64,000 nucleotides of DNA from Aphelocoma coerulescens (Eukaryota; Chordata; Aves; Passeriformes; Corvidae). A program made the translations under genes and the position numbers. This document shows positions 49,501 to 56,600 of this stretch, one piece after another. The stretch's first letter is position 1. The number at the start of each line of letters is the position of its first letter. The DNA is taken from positions 32,063,001 to 32,127,000 of the forward strand of contig NC_091013.1 of the NCBI RefSeq assembly GCF_041296385.1. Direction: 5' to 3'. The notes under the pieces were generated by a model that worked only from the letters and a program-made list of their open reading frames with translations, was not told where the DNA came from and did not search any database.

Positions 49501-51659
49501 AAGCTTATGGAAAGCCCGAAAGAGAAACCGTCAGTGACATCAAGGTAGGTTTAAAACTTTAGTAACTGCTGTTCACAAGACATAAGCCTGGTTTTACAGC
49601 AGTGTAATTGCTTTTTTAAATTGCAGTAAGTAGTCACAAGAGGTCACCATATTAAAATCTACATGAAAAAAACCCAAATTATCTATAAGCTAGAAAACAG
49701 TATACGCTATCATTCTTATTAAAAGGAAGTGGTTTCACTTATATAGGTATGTTTGGCTTAAGAGCCACAACCATAATATAAAACATACAAACCACTTATC
49801 AGAAATTTTGTCTCTCTTGTTTTGCTTTAAATCAAACATTCAGCAACATGTTAAGGGAAGTGGTAGCCCAATGCGATCTAAAGCACTGCAAATTTTATGG
49901 TGCAACATGCAGAATTGCTTGTCTTTGTCCCACCATAACAAGTTCTCTTGTCTCTGCTACACCTTGCAATAGTGTAATTAACAATCCTTTTACTTTCCCA
50001 TCTTTATATGACTTATTGAGTGGCTCACACCAGAACCATTACTTTTTGGTCTAAGAACTGGTTGTTAATAGAGTGCTAAAATGAGTAAGATAATTACAGA
50101 TTTGTAAGATTAATTTGAATTAGTTTAAACAAAAAGGATCCTGGAGAAAAAGGAACACTTAAAATATAGATGAGCAAATGCGACTACATATTCTTTACCT
50201 TAAACACTGGGCCAATGACTTGTCTGTCATTTTTACTATATCACTTGTGTCAAACCAAGTGTATTGTAATAGAGTATGTAAAAGAAAAGAAACTAAGCCT
50301 TGGGGCTTTTTTCCTTGTATTTCTAGTGATATGTGATATCTTCATGCAAGTTAAAGAAATATTCAGAGTCAAAAGCTTCAATAACTGAGACTGTAACCAC
50401 TATATGGAAAACTTCCACCACTCTACCCATCCAAACATAAGCCTATACACAGATATCTATTATGAGAATGTGTTTAGCACATGACAGCTAAACAACTGGC
50501 TAATGAGGAACCTGAGGCTGTTTTGTTTGCTTCTTTGGTAGGGTCTTTGGAGGGTTGGGGGGGGGGTTGAGGGGTTTGTATTGGGGGTTTCCTGTTTGTT
50601 TTTAACTTCAATGTTTCCTGTCACTAGTTTACATAACTTTGAAGTATCTTACTCTGGTACATTATAGTCTTAACACCTATAGTAAGATATTCTTGAGTTA
50701 CAGAAAAAAAACAACCCGAACAACTTGGTAGGGCGGGGGAAAAAAAAGACACCATCATAAATCTGAAACATGTAATACGTTGACGCATATATTGACCTGT
50801 CTGGACTAGATAGGACGTAAAAATTATAAATCAAGCACTGCACCTGGTAACTCCTCTGCTCCCTTTCAAGCAGTAGGCTATCACCATCAAGGAATTTTAA
50901 GAAAAATATTCTCAACATACATACAATCCACAAAATGCATGCATATGAAATACTATTCAATAGAACTTCAGAGCTATGTAGCTCTAGTATCAAGCCATGC
51001 TGCTATGTATGTCATCCCAACTACTACCGCCATCTCAAAACTTCAGCAGATACCCTTTAAAATTAACTTTTTTCCTCTTTTGACTCAGACCAAAAGCAAA
51101 CTGACAGGAATGGCAACATCATACATGAAAAACACCTACTTGCAACAGTAATTACTTCACTGCAGTAACTAGAATTTTTTTAAACCCAGTGGTAACTTGG
51201 TTCCAAGAACTGCCTTTAGGTTTGCGAATCTTACAACACTTGCAGTTCCTACAGACGAGTTACCCAATTGCATTCCAACTCTAGATCAAGATGAGCGTTA
51301 AACACAAAGTATCCCCCAGTTTTTCTGAGATAAAAGGAACTGGACAGAGAGACAGGCCAGAGAGAACCTGTGGTAAAACCCACCAGTTTTCCCACCACAA
51401 AACATCAGGGAACCAGAACCTCTGAACACACCAAAGTATACTGTTGAAAGTAACTTCAGAAAAGTCCAAAGGTTCTGCAGACTTGAGCTTAATGTTGGCT
51501 TATTTTCAAAACTCCACTAACCCATGAGTTTCAAAAAGCAGCTGTCAAAAAGAAGACAAAACGTTGCTAGTTCAGATGATTTACTCAGATTACATACCTG
51601 CAATAGGTCTCCTTCATCAAAACGCAGCATTTCTATTATGCCATCCGACTGGATGAAAG
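832..51659 (-). CDS. TMEM131: TMEM131, partial gene (23 internal coding exons, both ends outside window)
   Basis: Twenty-three exons on the minus strand, each with an AG acceptor and GT donor, join in one frame into 821 codons plus two bases, with no stop. Exon lengths and phases agree at all 22 junctions. The product is recognised from memory as vertebrate TMEM131, for example by [20 protein letters not shown] and [16 protein letters not shown]. The paralogue TMEM131L is clearly different over this stretch. TMEM131 is a type I membrane protein of the ER/Golgi route. It is reported to bind procollagen through an N-terminal PapD-like domain and TRAPPC8 through its cytosolic tail, supporting collagen export. 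The window covers the luminal part from just after the signal peptide, with many N-glycosylation sequons as expected for a luminal chain. Missing are the signal peptide exon (right) and the distal luminal region, membrane helix and tail (left). Residue numbers in the exon entries count from the first residue encoded here. Confidence 0.96.
1032..1170 (-). CDS. TMEM131: TMEM131 exon (residues 739-785)
   Basis: The 139-bp exon begins [20 protein letters not shown] and ends LTNTNSSS in phase 0, with an NSS sequon. [20 protein letters not shown] is a clear TMEM131 match. The acceptor is TCTCCAG, the donor GTAAGT. A 90-bp intron follows. Confidence 0.96.
1171..2674 (-). other. TMEM131 intron (1.5 kb)
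   Basis: AT-rich intronic sequence without recognisable repeats or exons. Short open frames at 1378-1668 show no similarity I recognise. Confidence 0.7.
2675..2792 (-). CDS. TMEM131: TMEM131 exon (residues 700-739)
   Basis: The 118-bp exon begins [19 protein letters not shown] and ends EIKENASH plus two bases. It is acidic and Trp-rich ([12 protein letters not shown]) and has an NAS sequon. It is less conserved than its neighbours, as judged from memory. The acceptor is GTTACAG, the donor GTAAGT. Confidence 0.95.
2895..2970 (-). CDS. TMEM131: TMEM131 exon (residues 675-700)
   Basis: The 76-bp exon begins [20 protein letters not shown] and ends PFLSK plus one base. The two cysteines in [10 protein letters not shown] could form a disulfide in this luminal region. 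The acceptor is TTTGCAG, the donor GTAAGT. Confidence 0.96.
3124..3276 (-). CDS. TMEM131: TMEM131 exon (residues 624-674)
   Basis: The 153-bp, phase 0-0 exon begins [20 protein letters not shown] and ends [18 protein letters not shown] parallels the strand motif of the earlier modules. The acceptor is TTTTTAG. The donor is the weak GTTTGT. Confidence 0.96.
3277..6357 (-). other. TMEM131 intron (3.1 kb)
   Basis: Holds an A/C-rich tract at 5376-5505, a short AAT-type run near 5698-5717, an A-rich run at about 5890-5915, and a small direct repeat near 4100-4130. Nothing else recognised. Confidence 0.7.
5376..5505 (+). repeat. A/C-rich low-complexity tract
   Basis: About 130 bp made almost only of A and C on the plus strand, built from AAAC, AACC and CCCC units with few G or T. 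The open frames on both strands here (101 and 104 codons) result from this composition and are not taken as genes. Confidence 0.85.
6358..6444 (-). CDS. TMEM131: TMEM131 exon (residues 595-623)
   Basis: The 87-bp, phase 0-0 exon begins [19 protein letters not shown] and ends [18 protein letters not shown] closes one module and the rest starts the next. The acceptor is GTCCAG, the donor GTAAGA. Confidence 0.96.
7308..7368 (+). mobile_element. CR1 LINE 3'-end remnant
   Basis: A GGTTTAGAGGGCATGG segment followed by CTTCAAACCTTAATGATTT resembles the last part of the clearer CR1 at 39193-39579, with an internal deletion. The end motif ATTTTATGA is one change from the CR1 terminal ATTCTATGA. Confidence 0.6.
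7622..7682 (+). mobile_element. possible CR1 3'-end scrap
   Basis: CCTCCAGAGTTCCCTTCCAA followed by CCTCAAC is very close to the standard CR1 3' segment, but the terminal ATTCTATGA is missing, so this is only a probable remnant. Confidence 0.4.
7772..7876 (-). CDS. TMEM131: TMEM131 exon (residues 560-594)
   Basis: The 105-bp, phase 0-0 exon begins [20 protein letters not shown] and ends [10 protein letters not shown]. It supplies the last strands of the module begun by FIDFG. The acceptor is TTTACAG. The donor is the weak GTATAT. Confidence 0.96.
7877..8315 (-). other. TMEM131 intron (439 bp)
   Basis: Plain AT-rich intron; nothing recognised. Confidence 0.75.
8316..8450 (-). CDS. TMEM131: TMEM131 exon (residues 515-559)
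   Basis: The 135-bp, phase 0-0 exon begins [20 protein letters not shown] and ends ATASDQSS. It has NRT and NAT sequons. Its second half, around [10 protein letters not shown], seems less like mammalian TMEM131 than its first half, suggesting a loop. The acceptor is TTTTAAG, the donor GTAAGT. Confidence 0.96.
8536..8646 (-). CDS. TMEM131: TMEM131 exon (residues 478-514)
   Basis: The 111-bp, phase 0-0 exon begins [20 protein letters not shown] and ends [13 protein letters not shown] again resembles the start of a PapD/ASH-type module (compare MLDFG). The acceptor is TTTCCAG, the donor GTAAGG. An 85-bp intron follows. Confidence 0.97.
8863..8890 (+). repeat. poly-A run (poly-U in the TMEM131 transcript)
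   Basis: Seventeen A, two G and nine A in a row. It lies 7 bp past the donor of the 8898-9068 exon, so the pre-mRNA has a U-rich run directly after the 5' splice site, the kind of place where TIA1-type proteins are known to help U1 binding (inference). Confidence 0.85.
8898..9068 (-). CDS. TMEM131: TMEM131 exon (residues 421-477)
   Basis: The longest exon here, 171 bp and phase 0-0. It begins [19 protein letters not shown] and ends [12 protein letters not shown]. It carries three sequons (NFS, NES, NAS). The acceptor is GATCTAG, the donor GTAAGT. A 28-bp A-rich run (U-rich in the transcript) starts 7 bp past the donor. Confidence 0.97.
9170..9323 (-). CDS. TMEM131: TMEM131 exon (residues 369-420)
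   Basis: The 154-bp exon begins [20 protein letters not shown] and ends [10 protein letters not shown] in phase 0. It probably opens a third beta-sandwich-like module. The acceptor is TTAATAG, the donor GTAAGT. Only 101 bp separate it from the next exon. Confidence 0.97.
9324..10030 (-). other. TMEM131 intron (707 bp)
   Basis: Plain intron; the plus-strand open frame at 9763-10119 runs antisense into the next exon and looks fortuitous. Confidence 0.7.
10031..10139 (-). CDS. TMEM131: TMEM131 exon (residues 333-369)
   Basis: The 109-bp exon begins [20 protein letters not shown] and ends [11 protein letters not shown] plus two bases. The lysine-rich [19 protein letters not shown] is the edge of the second module. 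The acceptor is TGTACAG, the donor GTAAGC. Confidence 0.96.
10533..10569. repeat. (TA)n microsatellite, about 18 units
   Basis: A pure 37-bp TA run. A shorter ATATATATA lies at 10511-10519, and both runs are followed by nearly the same CCTCCCCTAAC block (10520 and 10571), so a unit of TA run plus CTCCCCTAAC is duplicated. Confidence 0.95.
11447..11560 (-). mobile_element. CR1 LINE 3'-end fragment
   Basis: On the plus strand it starts with ATCATAGAATACCAGGTTGG and continues with GACCTCAAGGGATCACTCAG and TCCAACC, the reverse complement of a CR1 3' end. The right border is vague. Confidence 0.8.
11875..11983 (-). CDS. TMEM131: TMEM131 exon (residues 297-333)
   Basis: The 109-bp exon begins [20 protein letters not shown] and ends KVASISFD plus one base. 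It matches TMEM131 as recalled, with few conservative changes. The acceptor is TTTGCAG, the donor GTAAGT. A 5.0-kb intron lies upstream. Confidence 0.97.
11984..17005 (-). other. TMEM131 intron (5.0 kb)
   Basis: Mostly AT-rich unique-looking sequence without repeats I know. A somewhat GC-richer patch at about 12760-13170 contains a cryptic splice pair (see findings). Open frames at 14505-14877, 15977-16288 and 16297-16551 lack any recognisable similarity. Confidence 0.65.
17006..17067 (-). CDS. TMEM131: TMEM131 exon (residues 276-296)
   Basis: The 62-bp exon reads [20 protein letters not shown] then T. It follows [10 protein letters not shown] of the previous exon and continues the second beta-sandwich-like unit: LNLHLLNSG parallels VYLHNPSS of the first. 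The acceptor is TTAACAG, the donor GTAAGT. Confidence 0.95.
17068..17983 (-). other. TMEM131 intron (916 bp)
   Basis: AT-rich intron, nothing recognised. Confidence 0.75.
17984..18040 (-). CDS. TMEM131: TMEM131 exon (residues 257-276)
   Basis: The 57-bp exon reads [19 protein letters not shown] plus the first base of an Asp codon. MLDFG echoes MLDFH of the first PapD-like module and probably opens a second beta-sandwich. The acceptor is the long pyrimidine tract ending TTTAAG, the donor GTAAAC. Confidence 0.94.
18041..18178 (-). other. short TMEM131 intron, G/T-rich on transcript strand
   Basis: A 138-bp intron with weak donor GTTTGT. The first 70 bases of the transcript strand are nearly all G and T with repeated GGTT/GGGGTTTT units, then an AT stretch, then a long pyrimidine tract before the AAG acceptor. 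See findings. Confidence 0.9.
18179..18329 (-). CDS. TMEM131: TMEM131 exon (residues 207-257)
   Basis: The 151-bp exon begins [20 protein letters not shown] and ends [10 protein letters not shown] plus one base. It carries the sequons NHT and NAS. The acceptor is TTATCAG. The donor is the weak, non-consensus GTTTGT and is followed by a short G/T-rich intron of 138 bp (see 18041-18178). Confidence 0.96.
18330..20952 (-). other. TMEM131 intron (2.6 kb)
   Basis: Contains a short A/C-rich patch at about 20578-20622. No mobile element or other exon recognised. Confidence 0.7.
20953..21033 (-). CDS. TMEM131: TMEM131 exon (residues 180-206)
   Basis: The 81-bp, phase 0-0 exon reads [18 protein letters not shown] then QQGGTRKLW. 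It continues the conserved block begun by the previous exon and matches TMEM131 as recalled. The acceptor is ACCTCAG and the donor GTGAGT. Confidence 0.97.
21034..21691 (-). other. TMEM131 intron (658 bp)
   Basis: Plain intron, nothing recognised. Confidence 0.75.
21692..21814 (-). CDS. TMEM131: TMEM131 exon (residues 139-179)
   Basis: The 123-bp, phase 0-0 exon reads [20 protein letters not shown] then [21 protein letters not shown]. This is the most diagnostic TMEM131 block in the window. It has an NSS sequon. The acceptor is GAACCAG and the donor GTGAGC. A GTAT-type microsatellite starts about 110 bp upstream of its acceptor. Confidence 0.98.
21815..22786 (-). other. TMEM131 intron (972 bp)
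   Basis: Holds a GTAT-type repeat (21923-22020) and a small duplication of CTAAAGGCTATT at 22085 and 22119. Confidence 0.75.
21923..22020. repeat. GTAT/AGTAT mixed microsatellite
   Basis: About 98 bp of interleaved GTAT, AGTAT and GTATGTAT units. AGTATAAAATGTA occurs at both ends (near 21927 and 22008), which suggests growth by slippage and unequal exchange. Confidence 0.9.
22787..22903 (-). CDS. TMEM131: TMEM131 exon, PapD-like domain (residues 100-138)
   Basis: The 117-bp, phase 0-0 exon reads [20 protein letters not shown] through [14 protein letters not shown]. It finishes the first beta-sandwich and carries two N-glycosylation sequons, NTS at 106-108 and NTS at 129-131. The acceptor is TTTCCAG and the donor GTAAGG. 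Confidence 0.97.
22904..23806 (-). other. TMEM131 intron (903 bp)
   Basis: Plain intron; nothing recognised. Confidence 0.75.
23807..23930 (-). CDS. TMEM131: TMEM131 exon, PapD-like domain (residues 58-99)
   Basis: The 124-bp exon begins [19 protein letters not shown] and ends [10 protein letters not shown] in phase 0. The VYLHNPS strand followed by [10 protein letters not shown] is typical of MSP/PapD-type beta-sandwich folds. The acceptor is TTGACAG and the donor GTAAGT. The sequence is almost identical to mammalian TMEM131 as I recall it, so the domain is under strong constraint. Confidence 0.97.
23931..33794 (-). other. TMEM131 intron (9.9 kb)
   Basis: Long AT-rich intron, surprisingly free of recognisable CR1. 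Contains an A/C patch at about 31670-31700 and the T/G tract at 33572-33741. The 123-codon minus-strand frame at 26741-27112 has no similarity I know. Confidence 0.65.
33572..33741. repeat. T/G-only low-complexity tract (A/C in transcript)
   Basis: About 170 bp of T and G with only a few other bases, made of GTTT, GGTTTT and GGGG units. Long open frames on both strands here come from this composition. It sits 53 bp past the donor of the 33795-33863 exon. Confidence 0.92.
33795..33863 (-). CDS. TMEM131: TMEM131 exon, start of PapD-like domain (residues 35-58)
   Basis: The 69-bp exon reads [18 protein letters not shown] then LDFHEQ, with split codons at both ends (phases 2 and 2). The FEPPMLDF motif opens the conserved N-terminal PapD-like domain, the reported collagen-recognition part of TMEM131. 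The acceptor is CTTGCAG and the donor GTAAGT. A 170-bp T/G-only tract (A/C in the transcript) lies 53 bp past the donor. Confidence 0.95.
39193..39579 (+). mobile_element. CR1 LINE 3' end, 5'-truncated
   Basis: Recognised by GAGAAAAGGAGGCTCAGAGG, AAATGGCCTCAAGCTGTGCC, TTGGACTTGGTGATCTTGGA and the terminal ATTCTATGA. It keeps only the last 390 bp or so, mainly 3' non-coding sequence, and lies antisense to TMEM131. CR1 is the main LINE family of birds and other sauropsids. Confidence 0.93.
39838..40168 (+). mobile_element. CR1 LINE 3' end, second subfamily
   Basis: Starts GGGCCATGAAGATGATCAGA, includes a TTTAAACTGAAAGAGGGCAG block and ends GGTCCCTTCCAACCCAAACC then ATTCTATGATT. It differs enough from the preceding copy to be another CR1 subfamily, and has an internal deletion near 40090. 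Confidence 0.92.
40354..40394 (-). CDS. TMEM131: TMEM131 exon, 41 bp (residues 22-35)
   Basis: A very small exon reading [13 protein letters not shown] plus two bases of a split Ser codon. The acceptor is TTTACAG and the donor GTAAGC. The residues match the TMEM131 stretch that leads into the PapD-like domain. It is flanked by introns of 11.2 and 6.5 kb, and a CR1 copy ends 185 bp past its donor. Skipping it would shift the frame. Confidence 0.93.
42500..42701 (+). mobile_element. CR1 LINE 3' end, third subfamily
   Basis: Recognised by GGTTCTTCACCCAGACGGTG, TTTGGACAACACTCTCAAGC, GATCCTTGTGGGTCCCTTAC and the end AATTCTGTGA. This type is typical of a CR1 subgroup separate from the two copies near 39-40 kb. 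It is 5'-truncated. Confidence 0.9.
43632..43722. repeat. T/G-rich low-complexity tract
   Basis: About 90 bp dominated by T and G with GGTTTG and GGGGTTTTTT units. A second shorter tract of the same kind is at 43911-43943. Confidence 0.8.
45082..45256. repeat. unidentified 175-bp element with terminal inverted repeats
   Basis: The first 30 bases (45082-45111) and the last 30 (45227-45256) are inverted copies matching at 23 of 30 positions without gaps. The outer 10 (TAAACATAGG) and inner 7 (TTGAGAT) bases are perfect. The interior is non-coding. It may be a short non-autonomous DNA transposon or another palindromic repeat; I do not recognise the family. Confidence 0.6.
45957..46970 (-). mobile_element. 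long CR1 LINE relic, minus strand
   Basis: Read on the plus strand, it runs from a CR1-like 3' end (CCAGAGGCCATCAAGTCAGC) through CAAACTGGACACAATACTCA, AGCTGCAGCCCCACAGG, TATCATCTCCAAACTCACTG and AGGTCAATGGTCCAGCCA. These are well-known CR1 C-terminal and 3' blocks in reverse. About 1 kb is kept, with many changes and gaps, so it is old and inactive. The distal border near 46970 is approximate. Confidence 0.85.
50518..50606. repeat. T/G-rich tract with a 10-base G run
   Basis: About 90 bp rich in T and G, with a run of ten G near 50557 and several GGGG and GGGTTT units, on the plus strand. Confidence 0.8.
51598..51659 (-). CDS. TMEM131: TMEM131 exon, probably gene exon 2 (residues 1-21)
   Basis: The 62-bp exon reads [21 protein letters not shown], with the first Ala codon completed by a G from the upstream exon. 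It is the segment right after the signal peptide in TMEM131. The acceptor is TTTGCAG, the donor GTATGT, and it ends in phase 0. It stands alone: 11.2 kb of intron follows it and more than 12 kb precedes it. Loss of this 62-bp exon would shift the frame. Confidence 0.93.
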
Positions 51660-53545
51660 CTGCAAAGAAAAACAAAAAAAATGAAGTAATTTAACAAGAA
51701 CCCATTTAGTTATAAATGAAAAGAACAATTTAAATATCTAAAATCGGTTGTATCTCATTTTGTAGATAGCTATGACAAACCAAAATAACAACGCAGAATC
51801 TAACAAAATACCTAACACAAATCTGTGACACTAATTTTGCTCGAGAAGTACCACACTTGGCAAATTAGTCTTTCACTTAAAAATGTTTAACTCCAAAGGG
51901 AACATGCTCTTCTAGGGTCCCTAAAGAGTGATTGTACCAAGCTAACGCCATACTTCAATGAATATGACAGGCTGGGTACCTGAACAACTGAGTTTAATAC
52001 ATCTAAGCGCACAAAGAGTTCAGACACTGTTTGTTTCTGAATTTCTGTTTCATTTACACATCCACAATCTTAACTGTATACCTGGAAAGCCTCCTTCACA
52101 CTGCAGCCTAATCCTTGGCATGGCAACAATCCTCTCCATCTTGACAGTCACATATTAAAATTTGAAACAGTTTAGAAGTGTTTGCACCGTAAGACTAAAC
52201 TCCATGAAAAGTTTGTGCCTCAGCCACATACAGGATCCTCAAATGCTCCACTCATTTCCTCTACAAGTTTGGTCAGGCAGTTGTTTTCAATACCTCTTAA
52301 AATGTAGGGGATGCTACTTTCTTCTAAAGACAAAGAAATAAGAGTATTGCCCTTCCTGTAAAATATAATAATCTGTACAAGAATGAGTATGATTTAAAGA
52401 GGAAAGAAAAGTTCAAAGAATTCTACATTTTCCCCTGCAAAAATCTGCTCTCACACATACACACACAAAAGCAGGTCTTTAGAACAAAATGCAGTAACAA
52501 CCTAAAATGAGAAAATTGTATTACAAAAAAAACCCCTATAAATAACTCCTCCTCTACCCTATGTCCTTTTTGCATGACTGTCTTTACCATTTACCATTCA
52601 CGCTAGATGAAGCTGAGTGATAATATGCCTGTCTTTCCACAAAGAGGAACAATTTCAACAGGAAGAATTTTAAGATTTTCCAGTACACAGTGTGCACTTC
52701 TGAAAGATGGATTTTGAATCCCAGTCTGAAGAAGGAGATTTAAACCTTCATCTCCCACTTTGGAGCTCAGTGTTCTAATAAAAGCAATTATTATAAGGTC
52801 GCCAACAATGCCACTCTATGATGCTTTAAAAGAAAAAGTGGCAGTACTTTCAGAAAACAAAAAGCACTCTTGGTAGACAGGAGGAAAGGCACCTACCATG
52901 CAGAGAAACATTAGTTTTGACATATATTTGTCCCAAACATTTCCTCACTGGCTGCTTTAGTGACATCTCACTCAGTACCCAAAATTCACTATACCACTTA
53001 ACATACCACTGTTTGCAAATCCCATTCTGCATCCCTGACTTTGCCCCATATTTTGATACCTTCTTCTTAAAGGCACAAGCTCCACAACCTTGCTTTCACA
53101 TGACCCAAAGTAAAAGTTAATGTAAGACAAAGATTGCTGCTGTCATCTCGAAAAGTCTCTTTAAGTATGCAAAAAACCTGAAACAAATACATAAAATCCC
53201 CAAACAACAAAATTTTATACAATTACTTTTCAAGCTACCATACCACACAATTCTAATGTGCCACAGGCAGGGAAAGCAGCCCTGCTCAGGTGGAGTGTAA
53301 GAATCACCACAGAGGAGAAAGGAGCTCAGACTATAAACAACATGTATGTCCTGCAATATTTACAGTGGCATGAGAAATCCTAGTCAGTTGTGTCGGCAAT
53401 AACTTAGTATTTTTTTGTGTGTGTTTATTGTTATTACCTTAGTGTTACCCAAAACAAACAAAATCCATCCCTGATCCAAGAATCAGGAGTTTTGTCAATC
53501 ATTTAATATGGAAGAGCTATAACGAACAGAGGGCAAGAGACCTCA

Positions 53546-53666
53546 AAACCAAACAACAACAAAAAACACACCGAAAAATAAAATACAAAAACCAAAAAAC
53601 AAAAACAACAAACAAAAAAAAAGAAAAAACCAACCAACCAACCCACCCCAAAAAACACCAAACCAA
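53546..53666 (+). repeat. A/C-only low-complexity tract
   Basis: About 120 bp almost entirely A and C on the plus strand (AAAC, AACC and CCAACC units). In the minus-strand transcript it is U/G-rich. Confidence 0.88.
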
Positions 53667-56600
53667 AACAGCATGTAAAAAGCTTTGACAATATCAAGTC
53701 CTACAGTTTATGAAAGTTTGGGCTTTTAAAACTTAAATTACTGAAATAGGTCTGCCAGTTTAGTGCTAGAACAAAGAACAAGTGAATTCTTCTCAATTTA
53801 ACTGGCAATACATATAATACAAGACATTCAGTTCACAGTTTAATTTTGGTTAATTAAAATCACCAAAAAGTTCTGTAAGTGTACTGCATTGCAAGATGTA
53901 AGAAAATGAAGCTTTGACATGTTAGGTTAAAATGCAGAGTATGACAGTTAATTGTGATTTCACAGAAGTATCATGCTTATCCTCTGTGCAAGAATCCCAA
54001 ATTACAGATTAAATGACACAGAGGGAAAATTCTCAATTTTTAACTTGGGGAGAAATTCAGAATGAAATTATATATTTTCATGTATTTGATTTATTCTAAG
54101 TTCAGCAATCACAATTTTAAAAACTTACAGATACAAGCACACCTTCCTATTAATCAAAAGGAATTGCACCTCTGAGGTTGGACTTTTTGGCATTGTATCG
54201 CTTTCTAGATCTCTGGTCTGGAAACAAACAATACACAGCATTTGATTGTGACATCAGGCACTAACAAAAAAATTCATTAGAAAACAACTTTTTATATAAA
54301 TAATCTATCAACAACCAGCAAAGCATAAAAGGCTATTTCATCTAATCACAAATTCTTAATATTTTTGAGGCTTTTTTCCCTTTGTTTTAAATATGATACA
54401 CCATCAGTACAAAGAGCAGAAAGCAGCAACAATTCTTCCACAAGGACAACACACAGTGAAGCCCCCAGAAATTAGCCCAAACTTTCTACCCAAGCATCTT
54501 GAATTCAGACCTGTAGACCCAGAACACTTTTTCAGCCACTCTTTAGTTTTTTCATCGTGGTGACAACTTATGAACAAAGCAACAGATGTTACAGAACATT
54601 TTGAATGGATGACACTGTTAAATAGAAGTGCCATTCATCATGATATCATTTAAGAAATATTTTCAGAGGGCAGATGACAGTGCCAGGTGAAGTCAGATGC
54701 ACTGCAAAGCCTGGCTGCTAGCCATTTCACAGCAGGCACATCTCAACTGAGACGGTGATGAAGTTGCTGTGGTTATACCTTTTATTTTGGTTTAGACTAA
54801 CTTTCAAGCCTGCATTTCTCTTTATTGGTTATTTCATCAAAGCAAGGAAATGGAAAGTAAATATGTATACCTTCATGAGATGAAAGCTTGTTTTTGCAAC
54901 TGGCTTCTCAAGACTCTTAACTCAGGATGAAGCAACAAGTCACCTCACTCAAATGAGGCAAAGTTAATTAAATTTTAAAAAACCTCCACTGATGAGTCAT
55001 AAAGAATCATCCAAATCCCTCTAAGACCAGCTCTCAAACTGTCCAACATGGACTACAGAGAGGACAAAGCCTTCTTCAAAGTGAAATGCTGACAGTGTCC
55101 TTCCAGGTATGCTTTTGCCCATTCCAGAATTAGAAGCAGTCGCTCATCTTTTGCACTTGTGCTACCTGACCTAAGCAAGTTTACAAACTTTGCAATGCAA
55201 GCCCCAAAACAGTTCTTTCTGTCCTTTTACACAAAATATGTCACCAATAGACAATAGGTTGTTACCAATGCGCAAAATCACTGTAAGTAATTAAGTATGA
55301 GATCACTTGGGCATGCTTTATTAGGTGAACCATTCCACATGCCACAGAGGAAGATGACTGTTTTCTGCTAAGTCCCTAACAATTTCCCCTGGAAAAACTT
55401 CTTCCCAAAGCTTGAGTTGATACCATCATGGTCCATTACCAGACTAATACTGTAGCAAAGACAAATACTTCAATACTCTGGAACAGTAAAATGCAGCAAA
55501 TTAAAAACTGCTGCCTGAGCCATTTCAGTCACCCCGCCATATGACTGGCAACTGCTACAAGATGGGTACAACATAATATTTGGGGTAGGAAGCATTTCAG
55601 CTGTCACAGCATGATCTGCCACTGCACAAATCAGCAGCCAAGAAGCCAAATTACACATAAGGAAAATAATTTCTTCCTGACCCTACAGGCAATTGAAGCC
55701 CTGAAGGCTAATTATAATAGCTATTAGTCAAACTTTAAATGCTCATGGACCAAAGAAGGAAAAGGATACATATTCATATCCGCAGATTTCAAGGCTAGAA
55801 AAATCATAGTCTCCTTTCCTCTTCCCCTATGCTGAAAAGAATACTTTCGTCTGAGAGGTATACACAAATTCCTCTCAGCAGAAAACCTTTATCCTTTCAA
55901 GCTTCTTCAAAAGCAAATTAACAGATTCATGAGACTATGTAACAATTTCAGTCACTCTTGCTACTAGGATATTACATGATTTCAGGGTCAAATTTTTTCA
56001 GCTTCTAGCTTGTATATCCTTGGTTTCCTCTTTTCAGACAGTAGGTTACTATTAACAGACTATATAGAAGCAAACACTAAAAAATACTCTGTTTCATTTT
56101 CTGTTTGTTTTCAATCTACAACCTTTAAAATACAACTTCTTTGATTAAGTTAATTTTACTATGAAAAGCCCATAAAAGATATCAGAAAAAGACCATGAAC
56201 CTAGTCTTTCCACTTGCTTCAGAACAGCTTGTTCTACTGACAGTACTTTCCAAGCTTTCCAAACTCTTCAAAAATGGCAAAAGAAAACTCGCCACCACAA
56301 CCACAGCCCCCAGTCCCCAAACCACAGCTTTCTGGAACAATAAAAGCACTATCTAGTCATTATTTCCAGTAGATTCCTAAATGCTTTCCCCTGCCCTTTC
56401 CAAGAACATCACAGTGCTTGATAGTAAACACCTAACATGACAAAAATTAGACCAACAGTAGCTGAATTCACTTAAATTCCTCAAAGCTTAAGAAGCATCT
56501 TTTCACAAATTTATATAGCAAGTAGACAAATCTTGCTCAAACACATCCCTATTTTGATTGTCTCTTGTCCAAGCCTTTCATATTTGGGGCTAAAACAAGA

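Larger units (their letters stand above)
40395..51597 (-). other. TMEM131 intron (11.2 kb)
   Basis: Contains a CR1 (42500-42701), a long minus-strand CR1 relic (45957-46970), an inverted-repeat element (45082-45256), T/G tracts near 43632-43722, 43911-43943 and 50518-50606, and a poly-T run at about 44527-44550. The rest is plain AT-rich sequence; open frames at 44672-45064 and 50670-50993 are unsupported. Confidence 0.65.

Noticed and set aside
832..51659. Assignment to the paralogue TMEM131L
   Set aside because: TMEM131L as I recall it differs strongly over these blocks, whereas TMEM131 agrees almost residue by residue.
54757..54840. Possible C/D-box snoRNA (TGATGA-like start)
   Set aside because: No convincing D box, terminal stem or C'/D' boxes at proper spacing.
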